A DNA stretch of 64,000 nt from Sindora glabra (Eukaryota > Streptophyta > Magnoliopsida > Fabales > Fabaceae), in the NCBI GenBank assembly GCA_020226215.1, contig CM035235.1, forward strand, positions 72,503,283 to 72,567,282. The letters are read 5' to 3'. Below the pieces are notes generated by a model. It worked only from the letters and a program-made list of their open reading frames with translations. It was not told the DNA's origin and made no database searches. A program made the position numbers and the translations under genes. Below, piece by piece: positions 14,183 to 26,300 of this stretch; the first letter of the stretch is position 1, and each line of letters opens with the position of its first letter.

Positions 14183-17100
14183 TTACTTCTTATCTGTTGT
14201 AACACCTACAACAACATTGCTCACCTGCAACATTTTGAACTTACCAGTAAATCTTGTTTTTGCTAACAAAAGATAGAATTTCTGGCTGCACTAGAAAAAT
14301 ACATAATCCAAAACTTAATATAAAGAAATCATTTACCAATTTCCCACTGGCATCAACAGACATAGGATTTTCTACCACGACAGTTTGGCTCTGAATATTG
14401 GGCATTGACTGCAAGTAATAGATTATAGTTATTTACACCAATTAGATATCAAAACACAAAACCCACCCAAAATTTCTCACTACGATGGATTGAGAGAGAG
14501 AGAGCTTACTGTTGAAGTGGAGGGTAAAGCTCCAGAGTTGGTTGTCCCATTGGGTCTATGGACAGGAATTGGAAGCCTTCCATTAGTCATCTACAAAAGA
14601 CAGAAGGATCAGCAACCAGCAATTAATAGAAAGAACAATTCAAGAAAATACCAAAAAATACAGAAGAGGTACTGATGTAATAATTGCAAATTTTCAATTT
14701 ACAGCTAACCCCACCACTCCTTCCTCCCCCCCCCCCCAACCCCCAGAATGGAAAATGATAAAGTACAGGAACCACAAGAACGATGTCCTATAATATCATG
14801 ATGGATAATAACAACTATCCACTGAATTATCATCACCCTGCACAGCTGTAATGCCCCAACATTAGATGAGATCAAATTAAAGACCCTAGTGCAAAAAAAG
14901 TGAGTTGGTAACAAATTATGGATACCAAGGCATCTATCAAAGACACTTCACTAATGCAAGTCACCTAAAAAAAAATCATCATGGGGCACTATACTGTACT
15001 CACTCCCCATTAGCAACCTCAAACCCCCATATAAATAACACATAATCAGCTGCACACTTCCCATGGAATTTGTGGTGTTGACAATGAAAAGTGAATGCAC
15101 ACAGTAAATAATTGTTGACTAACTATATCGTTATGCCAATCAACAAATTATGGATACCAAGGCATCTATCAAAGGCACTTCACTAATGCAAGTCACCTAA
15201 AAAAAAAAATCATCATGGGGCACTATACTGTACTCACTCCCCATTAGCAACCTCAAACCCCCATATAAATAACACATAATCAGCTGCACACTTCCCATGG
15301 AATTTGTGGTGTTGACAATAAAAAGTGAATGCACACAGTAAATAATTGTTGATTAACTATATCGTTATACCAATTAATGCATACTCACACCAACGTTAGT
15401 AATGTACTGACAAACGGCACATTTAACTGATGGAGCTCCGTAAGGATACATCAATGTCGTCCGGCAGTTGCCACAGTGAACCTGGGCAACTTGGTTGGCT
15501 TATTTATGCAAACACATAGCCCAAGGATGGTGTGTCAGTAAACAAATCATAAACAAATATTTGACAGATAATATAAAATGAATGACATTGGAATGGCATG
15601 AGAAGAACATGGTACCAATAAAAGTGACATTGCACATACAAATAACAATTAGTAACCTGAACAACGAGATTTAATGCATATAGGACTCTAATTGTATGGC
15701 TCCACTGAATAATTATTAGCATTCACCAAGAAAAACTCTCACTATAAGCAAAAAGGACGTAATAACTTCCCATATAGTTGATGAAAATAGCAAAATAATC
15801 AACCCAAGATTGACAAGTTGATTATTAAAATGTAATCAATAACTTTGTAATAAATATATTTTGGCAAAATGTATGCTTTTCAGCCAGAAGAATCAAGTTT
15901 CCATGAACACCAATGAAACATAAAAATTAATCACAGAACCATGCCATCACATCTTTGTAAATTCAGCTTATACTGATTCCACTAATACTTCAAAGAGAAG
16001 ATGATAAGCAGTGACAAATCAAATGATCAACATATTTTATCAGCAAGCCCCCAAACAAAAGCACCACATAAGTTACAAAATCATAATATAACTAATGAGA
16101 AATCAAATGATCAACATATTCTGTCATGCAAATCAAAATTAGCAATCCAAAATTGATGCCAAACCACTATGCTTCACCTACTGCCAACGTTACAAGATAC
16201 TTTTTGTATAAACACAACATAGAAATACAAACTAAATGCACCTGGTGCCAGGTTCACAGTATGACAGCAGGAGCATCTCACACTCGTAGCTCCACGTGTG
16301 TACATTAGCAATGTCCTACAACCTCCACATATTAGTTGAGACATTTCCATCCCTGCAGAGTATTTAAGAAATTAAAGATGCTTAGAAGAAAGCATCCAGT
16401 TGGAGTCTCACTGCATGTAAGAAAAATTAAAAATCTAGGAATGGGAAATAAAAACTAGTTCCTACTTCAACATGCATTTCAAAGAAAATGGTTTGCATTT
16501 TTATTGACAAATGAAGGAGATAGAGTAAATATAAACATGGAATATGACTCAAAATATAGAGGATGCATGGCCAAACCTTATACTGGCATTGTACATTAAT
16601 TCATAATGTTGATAAGTGACTGTGTTTTCTAATTTCATGAACACATTTTTTCCCTCCAATTTTCTTAACTCCCTTTTTTTCCTAAGATACTTCATACCTA
16701 TATCTAAAGATATATCATATACAAATGGAGGAGACAGAGTAAATATAAAATATGGAATCTCACTCTAAATATAGAGGAGCATGGTCAAACCTTATACTAG
16801 CCGTGTACATTAATTCATAATGTTGAAAAGTGACTGTGTTATCTAATTTCATGAACACATTTTTTTTCCCAATTTTCTTAACTCACTTTTTCCTGAGAGA
16901 CTTCATACCTTTAGCTAAAGATATATCATAGACAAATGGAGGAGATAGAGTAAATATAAAATTTGGAACATCACTCTAAATATAGAGGAGCATGGCCAAA
17001 CCTTATACTAGCAGTGTGCATTAATTCATAATGTTGAAAAGTGACTGTGTTTTCTAAGTTCATGAACGCATTTTTTCCCAATTTTCTTAACTTCCTTTTT

Positions 17101-17901
17101 TCCTAAGAGACTTCATATCTATAGCTAAATATATATTACATGCATAGGACTTATTCCAAAAGCAAGAAAGATTTATAATGATACTAGTTAATCACTAATC
17201 AGCAGGATCTTATAATTTACTTATAAAACAGATAGCAAAGCAAATACAAACATTGTGATTTACTTATAAAACAGAAAACAGACAAAACTAACTAACTACA
17301 TGACAAGCCAATCCATTTACACCATATTGACAGCCTCAAGAAAAAATAATATACATAGCAGGTTTATACGCAATTGATTTCCCTTGATCATTTCATGCAA
17401 GGAAAGAACAAATATTTTATATCAACACCACATAGCCTTTCAGCTGTAGGTTTTAGTAGTTAAGAACCAATACGGATATTACAAAGCACCAGAAACTCGT
17501 CAACAAGTCAACTAAAAATGCTATAAGCTCACTTGTTAAGGTCATATTCCAGATAGGATGGCATGAATCACAAATCCTACTTGAAGCCAATTTAAATGCG
17601 TCAATTAATACTCCTATAACGGAAGAAAGATAACTAAACCATAATATTTTAATTAAATGATTTATTGAAGATATGGTCTTTGGTATAGCACAAAGGCATC
17701 AAATAATCCATGCAGCTGCATTAATTCATTTGACTAGCATGTGTCTCAAATCATGCAAAAATAAATAAAGAAACAGTAACAGGGCACACCTGGTGGAGGA
17801 ACAGCAGTAATTGTGCTACATAATGCACAACAAACATTAGTAGCCCCTCGCGGGTAAAGCAACATGTTCCTACATCCACTACACACTAGCTGGCTCTGCA
17901 T
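14183..17901 (-). CDS. LSD1: LSD1, three-zinc-finger regulator of plant cell death
   Basis: Six coding exons, read on the minus strand: 17901-17790, 16352-16242, 15498-15389, 14590-14510, 14408-14337 and 14224-14183 (TAA), giving 175 residues. Three LSD1-type zinc fingers follow the pattern CxxCRxxLxYxxGxxxVxCxxC: residues 7-28 (CSGCRNMLLYPRG), 46-67 (CGGCRTLLMYTRG) and 83-104 (CGNCRTTLMYPYG). The tail has RLPIPVHRPNG and VVVENPMSVDASGKLVSNVV, as in Arabidopsis LSD1 (about 184 residues). LSD1 is a negative regulator of superoxide-dependent cell death that binds partners such as bZIP10 and catalase. An untranslated first exon is likely, because a splice acceptor sits two bases before ATG; a possible donor is at 18792/18791. 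Exon 3 starts after a weak AATAAG acceptor, but only this site keeps the frame. Introns carry two tandem arrays, listed separately. Confidence 0.95.
14911..15376. repeat. Two-copy tandem duplication (about 232 bp unit) in an LSD1 intron
   Basis: Copy 1 is 14911-15142 and copy 2 is 15143-15376. By eye they differ at about five single bases plus two extra A residues in an A-run of copy 2, so the duplication is recent. It lies in the intron after the third zinc-finger exon and ends 12 bases from that exon's edge at 15389, leaving the donor intact. Confidence 0.95.
16507..17142. repeat. Three-copy tandem repeat (about 212 bp unit) in an LSD1 intron
   Basis: Copies begin at 16507, 16721 and 16932, each opening with ACAAATGnAGGAGA and containing CATTAATTCATAATGTTGA and AAGTGACTGTGTT. 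Copies 2 and 3 share more with each other than with copy 1, which suggests stepwise growth. The array sits in the intron between the first and second zinc-finger exons. Confidence 0.93.
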
Positions 17902-18792
17902 AGCTGCAAATTAAAAACCTTTCCATTCAACAGGAGGCTCAACCAAGATAATAAAATACAACCATACCCTTTCTCTATGTAAGCTAAGCTATTTATAGTT
18001 GAGTGATTGTTTGCATTGATCTCATCTTAACTAAAAGAAGATTAAATTTGATGAACATACAATCCTTGTTGAGCACTAACATATGACTTGCACAGAAATG
18101 AACGAAGGAATAAAAAATGAAGATTTGAAGCATAATTATCTCTACTTTGCTTTAAACTATTAAAGTATCAACAAACAAAAAAGTGCAACATTGCAAACAT
18201 AATTAATATTTAACAAGAGTTTTTAACGTGCAGTAACATGACAGAGCAGATTTTTGGATACATGCCAGCGTATGGCTCACTAAGGGAACAAGATTTAGTC
18301 AAGGAACACTATGCATCAAAATTAAGTCACGGATCAGGAACAAGAAGAGGAACGGGGTATTAGGATCTTTACAATTCTACACCAAATCAGCAACAGTTGG
18401 TATTTTATTGGGCAGGCCAATTCACCCAACAAATTTAAATGTCCAAACACATGCAAAAGTAGAGATTTATGTTCTGGAAACCAGAAAAAGGGCACCCGGA
18501 ACACCAATAACAAACGAAACAAAATGAAATTGCATGCTGTCTTTCATGCATAGGATACAAAAATAATGCCCCCAACATCACTGATCCAAACTCAAACCAC
18601 CTCGGAAGAAAAAGGAAATAAAGGTTTAAAGCAAGGAACCAAAAGTCGTCTCGTTTCGATAGATACGCATGAAATGTTTCGGTTTCAACGGCAACGGATG
18701 GGAAACAGGGAAACAATACGGAAATTTTTTACAACACAGCATAAAATCGATAGATACAATATAGGAATCTAGTCCTTCTGTTCAGATTTCAC

Positions 18793-20658
18793 CTCAACGA
18801 AGAATAATCGAACAGATTTCAGCTACAACGCAGCCCTTTGTGTAGTGAATGCAGCGAATTTGGTTCTTTCTGTTCTGAGTCGGGAGATTGTGTAGATGAC
18901 GAAGTCCTCTTCGGATCAGGAAAGTCGCGTTTCGGAAATTCAATCTTATTAATTATTACTCGGGAAATTTCAACAAAGACCTTTCAGTTTTGTGATGGAT
19001 GCATTTTCACGCCACCAACTTTGAAAATTTATAATTGAGGCCTTAAACTATACATAATTTCAAAAGTAGCTCGATATTTGATTGACAATTTCTATTAACA
19101 CGCGGTTTCAGCACTTTAAAATGTGTCGTGGAATTTTACTCTATTTTATATCTTTAACTAATAATATAAGATTTAAAATAATTTTAACTCAGTTAACTCT
19201 CCTCTTTTATTGTTTCATTGAAGATAATAATTTTCAAGTTTAAATACTCTAAAATAGATCATAAAATAAATGTAGAGGACCGTTGAAGTCATTTGATGAA
19301 AAAAAAAATCGTGAATGAAAAATCTTACTAAATCAAAATTGGGTCCATAATTAAATGTTAAAAATAGTGAGAATTCTTTAATTTTAATAGAATATAATAT
19401 TATCTATTATTCAATATTTATTAAATTATTATTGTTAATTAAGTAAATAAAATTGACTTATTAAAAAATTGTACAAAACTTTTTTTTGTTAAATTTTAGT
19501 CGATAATAAGTAACAGCTAACTAATTCATTTTTTTAATTTCTCCTAATTTCCAACTCATTTTCCACTACATTGTTCTTTAGCATAATTTTTACAATACTC
19601 GTCCATATTAGTATTCAACATACTTCAATCGCTTCAATGACTATTATTAATTATTAATTCAATTAAATCTTCACAGTTAAAAAATAGTTATATATTTTAA
19701 AAATATTAAACTATGACACATATTAACGTGAATGCCCTTTGATATTTTAAGAAACTACACAAATTTTATTTAAAAGCCTTAATATCCACATTCAATTTTA
19801 ACCAATTTATAAATGAAGAAAGTTTGGGTGAAATTTCATAGATATTTATTATAAAATTCTCGATTATAATTTCACATATGTATTTAATTCTCAACTCATT
19901 GAGTAATTAATTAATAATTATATATATTAAATTATACTCTTTTATTTTTTTAAGTGTCATTTAATGTTAATATATAAAGATTAAGGAAAGTAATAAATAA
20001 TATTGATTTTAGAATAAAAGAGTTATAATTTTCTAATATATTTTTATTAAAAGTCAACTTATAGATAAAATTATTAAATATTTATTTAGATAATATAAAT
20101 AATATTTAAAAAATAATAAATATAATATTAATTTCTTAAAATGATAGATAAATAAAGATAAAATTTTTTCTTTAAAATAATATTTAAAATGGATTGGTAA
20201 AAAGAATAATTATTAGCGATGGGTTGAAAAAGTGGTTTTGCAAACTTCACAACAAATATCAATGAAATTTCATGTAAGTGTACTCTTAATCATATCCCAT
20301 TTAACTAGTATTCCAAAAAATAAAAAATAAAAGTAAAAAATAATGGGCACAAGCAATTTTTGTAAGTTGTGCCTAAATAAGGTAAAAGCTTGACCATTTT
20401 CCCCTAAACAACCAATAATCCAACCAGACCCATTGCAATTTCTAACATATTCCTAACAACCAGCACCAAACCAAATGTCATTAGTTGGTTAGACCACCCA
20501 AAGAACTTGCAGATAGAACCCCCACCTGACTTCTTGGACTCAACAAAACATGAGGTTTTCTATAATAACCCAGAAGCTCCTTTCCTTGTCCACATTCAAA
20601 AAACCAAACTGTTTTCTCTTCTTATATCATCGTTCCCACAAAGAAGTTGCTTTAATCA
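18793..20658. promoter_or_regulatory. Divergent upstream region between LSD1 and CASPL1B
   Basis: This region should contain the LSD1 5' UTR exon and promoter (near 18800-19000, minus strand) and the CASPL1B promoter (before 20659, plus strand). On the minus strand a consensus-like donor (GAG then GTGAAAT) at 18792/18791 would join an untranslated exon to the LSD1 start exon. No TATA box or start site can be fixed with confidence. The middle (19.1-20.2 kb) is A+T-rich. One arm of an inverted pair lies at 19830-19858, and its partner is downstream of CASPL1B. Confidence 0.4.
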
Positions 20659-23342
20659 ATGGCTCCAGAAAATGGAGTAGAGAAAACACAGCTTGGTAAT
20701 GGCTTTAGGCTCAGCACTGCTGCTGTTGCTGGGGCAAAGCCAAAGAGTAATTGGGTGCTCTTGTCACTTAGAGTGGTTGCATTTTTGGCCACTGCAACTG
20801 CAACCTTTGTCATGGCACTCAACAAACAGACAAAAACCTTTATAGTTGCCACCATTGGTAACACCACAATCAAAGCTACTCTCACTGCAAAATTTCACCA
20901 TACTCCAGCTTTTGTGTAAGTTTCTTAACCCTATTTAGGCCCATGTTTATCTCTTTCTTTAGTTTAGGTTGTATTTGTTTTAATAAAAATACTTTTCATA
21001 AAATATAGTCATAAAATATTTAAATGAAAAAAATATTTTATTTATTAAACTCTGAATTTTCTTAAACAGGATTCATAGTATTTTTAAATATATTAATTAG
21101 ATGAAAGAAAATTTATTTTGAAATTCGATCTAAACTCTCAAATTAGGTTAAAAGCATTATTAAGATATTTAAAATCTAGAAAAATTGATTTTCTCTATTT
21201 CAAAAATAATTTTACTTTCTTTAATTATTATAATTTTAAGTATCATTATTTTAATAATAAATTATTCAATATATACCACTTCTATACAAGTATATGTATG
21301 ATGCTTTTTTATAAAAATATTTTTCGATAAAACAATTGAACTAGTAAACTAAGAGAAGAATGCTGGTCGCAAAAAGTGAAATCCCTCGGAAGTTTCATAA
21401 TTACCTGAATTTCGGTGGGTCTTTCTCAAAATGAGTTATTAATTTTAAAGGCATGTATTTTAATTCATTCGGTTTGATTTGGTACGTATTTATAGAGGAA
21501 TTTAAATAAGTTGAGTTAGTTTAATTCATATTATAACAAAATTTTATAAAGTAAATGAATATGACTAATATTATTTTTTATACTTAAAGATATGATCATG
21601 TATCAACTATCACCAAAAAACTAATAATAATAATAATAATAATAAAGTTTAGTTTCTCATAGATTTTAAGGTAGCATTTGGATTACTTAAATCAGTAATG
21701 AGGGATATGTGGGTAATATGTTATAAAACTTAAATTTATACTTTCTTATCATCAATGTGGGGGAAAAAAAAAGGGAAGCATTTGGAGAGTGAGGTCATTC
21801 ACCGTTAGAGTACTATGTCTCCTCCAGAGGAAATCCTGCCTTTCTCCTTGATGTAAAATTCGTTTTCTTCGCTTGGATCTATATAAAATATTTTCGATTA
21901 GTTTTATTTATATGAAATATTAAATTATTTTATTTTATTTTATTAATATTCCAATGAAAATTTATTTTTTTAATTTTATTTATTTTAAAATAGAATTAAA
22001 TAAATTAATATTTTATAAAAATAAAAATAAATTTCATGAGGAGGAAAAAAGGAATCTGTTTGTTTATTATTTTTAAAATAATTTTTTATTTTTAAAAAGT
22101 AGAAGAATTTATTTAATAATCCATTATCAAAATTTATTTTTAGAAATTAAAATTTTAAATATTTAACTTAAAAATAAAAAATGTAAATAATTTTTAAATA
22201 TTTTTAATAATTATTCTCTTATTCTTTACATCACTTTTATTATCAAATAAAATATAATTTTATTTTTAACATCAATTGCATTAAATATTTAAATATTATC
22301 CTCTGTAATTTATTTTTAATTTAAAAATAATTTTTAAAATATAAAAATAAAAATATGCCTAAACATATTATTACTCGTTCATCTAAATACATTTTATGAG
22401 ATGAGATTATATTATTTTCGTGATGCTACACTTGTGGTTATTGATGGTGGAGGGTACATGCCAGGTTCTTTGTGGTAGCTAACGGGGCTGCGAGCCTCCA
22501 TAACTTGGTGATGATAGCAGTTGAATTGTTTGGACCCCACTTGGATTACAAAGGCCTTCGACTGGGACTCATTGCAATACTCGACGTGGTAACCCCATCA
22601 CCTCAGTCTCTTTTTAAGCAAAACACTATTTAATTAGTACACTTTCGGAGGGCCATGCCCTATACTTGAAGCCCATTGCAAAGGCTGACCCACAATTTTG
22701 ATTGCAGCTGAGTGTGGCCCTGGCATCGGCCGCAGATGGCGGTGCAACATTTATGTCGGAATTAGGGAAGAACGGTAATTCACATGCCAGGTGGGACAAG
22801 ATTTGCGACAAATTTGGAGCGTACTGCAGCCGCGGCGGCATTGCCCTCGTTGCCTCCTTCATCGGCCTCATTCTTCTCCTCATCATCACCGTCATGTCCA
22901 TCATCAAACTCCTCAACCTTAAGCGCAACAGCCATTTTGTTCCTTAAAAAAAATCCAAAAGTATATCATATGTACTTTGCTTGACTCTATGTCCGAGTCT
23001 TTAAACAAACACTCTCTCTCATTTAGGGCTTGATCTTACACCCTCTCCCTCTTCAGTGTCACATAAGAAAGAAGAAACAAAAAAATAGAGTTTCATGTTA
23101 TAGTGACATGTTCCCATGTACAATAATCAGTATCTCAACATTAAATATGTGGATTGATGAGATCGTTTCTCTGTTTCTTCTTTAATTTGAATTGCTTTAA
23201 TTTCAAAGTTTTTTCATTGTAATTTTATATGTGTATTATTTTTTTGACTCATTATTAATAATTATAATTTAATAAATATAATTATTAGATTTATATATAA
23301 AATTATATTAAAAAATTTTATAATAAATATCTATGGAATTTC
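19830..23342. repeat. Inverted repeat pair flanking the CASPL1B gene
   Basis: The 29-base arms at 19830-19858 and 23314-23342 are reverse complements with one mismatch (core CATAGATATTTATTATAAAA). Weaker similarity continues beyond the core for about 80 bases. The arms sit about 0.8 kb upstream and 0.4 kb downstream of the coding exons. They are probably two copies of one dispersed A+T-rich repeat in opposite orientation. Confidence 0.7.
20659..22947 (+). CDS. CASPL1B: CASP-like membrane protein, CASPL1B type
   Basis: Three exons, 20659-20915, 22465-22588 and 22708-22947 (TAA), give 206 residues. Four hydrophobic segments are visible at about residues 31-54 (WVLLSLRVVAFLATATATFV), 87-108, 118-142 and 171-196 (LVASFIGLILLLIITVMSII). 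This is the layout of the CASP/CASPL family (UPF0497/DUF588), with short cytosolic termini. The family's conserved Arg in the first helix (R38) and Asp in the third (D126, in AILD) are present, as are two cysteines (C160, C167) in the second loop. CASPs scaffold the Casparian strip in the endodermal plasma membrane; CASPL roles are broader and mostly unknown. Assignment to group 1B rests on remembered sequence (TPAFV, FVVAN, SLHNL) and on position between LSD1 and JMJ14. Exon 3 is much richer in G+C than its surroundings, as is common for CASPLs. Confidence 0.92.
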
Positions 23343-26300
23343 AAAAGGAAATTTTTTTTTCCATTTCTTTAATCGTGAAATTCTTATCCATGACTAGTGT
23401 TGGAGTAAAATGCAATAAATTCCTTAAACCTGATTTCAAAAAAAGGCTTATAGTGCAAATAAAATCTTCCAATCATATATAATTAAAACTCCGTTAAACC
23501 AATATTTACAGGGACAATTTATTGTTCATCCCATCAAATAAAAAAATGGAAGAAAATTTTCTTCTCATCCTTTCCTCCATGAAAACTATACAGTCACAAT
23601 CATGGAGTATACAGGACCCATGAATTCATAGTGCCTTACTCTTCTGTTACTACCAATTTTATTATATGTTCCATTAATACTATTTTATTTTGGAAATAGA
23701 AAGCCTTCACCCACTTTTCCCCAAAGCCAAGCTTCCTTTCCCCTCTCATGTTTTGAGAATCACCATGGACGCCACCCACAAACACGGACACAAGCTCAAA
23801 TACCAAGTAGCAATGAAAAGGGAAGAAAATTGGTAGAAACTTACATCGATATGAGTTTTGGGAGGTTCAGAACTCTGTTTTCTGTAACTTGAGGTTCTCA
23901 TTTTTGAATGTTGATAAACTTTCCTGTGATGAAATAAAATAAAATAAAATAAAATATATTATATTTATGTTTCCTTTAGGAGAACAAAAGATTAATATTC
24001 TATTTGAAATTAACGCTTCATTGGAATTGAAAGAATCTGAATTTTCTAAGCTTAAATCGGCTATAATAGAGATAAAGGAATGAGACTTTTTTTTTTTCTT
24101 GGACAATTCTAACATACTTAAATTAAAATTTTGAGTATTGATACCTAAGATACTTATCTTTATATTTATCATTAAATTAAAATATTATGTAAATTTATAT
24201 TCAAGAAAGACAGATAGGAGAAGGAGTTAAATTGTCAAAAATGATAACATAGCATTTTTTTCTATTTTACCCATATATTTTAACTTACTTATATATTTAG
24301 TAATGATTTAAAATAAATTTTTGTAAGGAGCTCTCAATGTTAAGCCAATATTATTTAATTGATAGTGATCTATATAATAATTTATTGTGCTGTAAAACAC
24401 ATTCAATAATTAATACATGTGATTTGCAAATAAATTATGTATATTAGGCTAAAATTATAAATGATAAATCATGTATATAATATGTTGAAGAAAATTTTTT
24501 ATCTATGAATATATTTATAATTTTGGCGCTCAAAATATTTATGCGAAAATGTATTGTGCTTAAAACAAACATTTAATCCATATAAATAAGTATTTGTGTT
24601 GAATGTATATAATCAATATATTTTACCTGTGAATATATATAAATGAGTATTTGTGTATAAATTATTTATCACTGAATGTATATAGCAAATACACTTTTAT
24701 GTGTGAATGTATATAAATCAATATTTGTATATAAACCATTTATCTATGAATATATATAACCAATACATTTTTATCTACATATTTTTATTCAAATTTGTAA
24801 AGAAAAAATATTTTTTAAACAATAAAACATCAAAAGTAATTTGAAAAAATATTTAACCATTTTTTAAAATTTATTCTTAAAAAGAATTAGTTTAAAATAT
24901 TTAAATCATACACCCAAAACATTGTTTCAAAAATTAAATTTAATATATATATTATGCAAATCTTAACTTTCAATAGATAATCCTTAAATTTAAATTGAAA
25001 TACTCTAAATATTTTTAATTTTTAGATTTAGATACAAAAGATTTGAAAGTTGATCAAGTCAATATTTTATTAAGAGAAATTTAGTTTTCATTCTCCTTTT
25101 TAAATTTATTTTAAAAGTTTAGTCTTTATTTTGAAAATTTTCATATATATGTAAAATAAAGTTTGGCCCAAATCTTTAAATTTATATAAGAAAAAATATT
25201 TTTGCCTGACTTGTTTTTATAAACCCAAAAGTTTGTTAAAAAAAAGTTTAGGGCAAAAATAAAATTAGAATAAATTTAAGTTTCAAATTATATGATTTAC
25301 AAATAAGTGAATTACCTTAATTTTTTATGTATAATTAAGTATTATTTATTTATTGGCTTGTTAGTAAATGTATCAATACTAAGGCTTTTTTTATTTTTAT
25401 TTCTTCACAATGTTAAGCAATTTAACAACGTTTAAACATTACTTGGATGAGAGGTTTTATTTACACTATATATTTAAAGAGGTAAGTTGTGCTTTTTTTA
25501 AATTCAAGGAGTGTTTTATAGATGCCCTTGGGAAGGTTTGTTGCATTTTACCTTTAATGTTATATATGACAATATATTTTTATTTTATTTTTCCCCTAAT
25601 AAAAAAGAAAGAGTATTATTATAAAAGTACTATCTCATAAAAGTCTTTCATTCCTTCATTTGTCTCAAATTAATGCACCACAAATTAATGTTATTTTGCA
25701 TTAAACTCATGACCTTTAGATGCTTTATGACATCGAACTTAGAATTTCTAGGATGTAATAATGACTTGACATCACTAAACTAACTACTTTAATGGTAATG
25801 TATCCTTTAAGTTAACGCAACTAAAATGTCTAATAATTTTATAACTTTTCACTATAATAAATAATTATAAATAAACTTAAATATAATTATTTTATATATA
25901 AATTTGATAATTCTTAATATTAATTGCAATGATTTTAATTTAAACATATTTGAATGAATAAAAATGCAATCTTAAACTTATTTAATAAATTCTCACAATG
26001 TTTCGATTACTCATAGTGCTCTGGTTACTTTTGGAGCAATCTTTTAGACTGCTTTTGATGTTTTAGTCATTATAGACTCACTTTTTAAAGTGATATAATT
26101 TGAACTTTTTATTAACCTTGATTTACCTTTTGATTCTCTTTTAAGCGGTACTTTAATACTAGGTCTTGCCAAGTTCTATGGAATGGCTTATATCTTTAAT
26201 CCTTTTAAAGCCTAAATATTTACAATAGAATAATATGTTTAGATTATTTAATTTAATTAATTATTTAGTTATTACTTGATTAGGGAGACTTAGATATTTA

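Noticed and set aside
22626..22928. 100-codon minus-strand frame
   Set aside because: It is antisense to the third exon of CASPL1B, which has clear family signatures and splice sites.
23764..23840. ATG in a favourable context (ACCATGGACGCC) after a pyrimidine-rich leader
   Set aside because: The frame closes after about 20 codons, with no convincing donor and no recognisable downstream exon.
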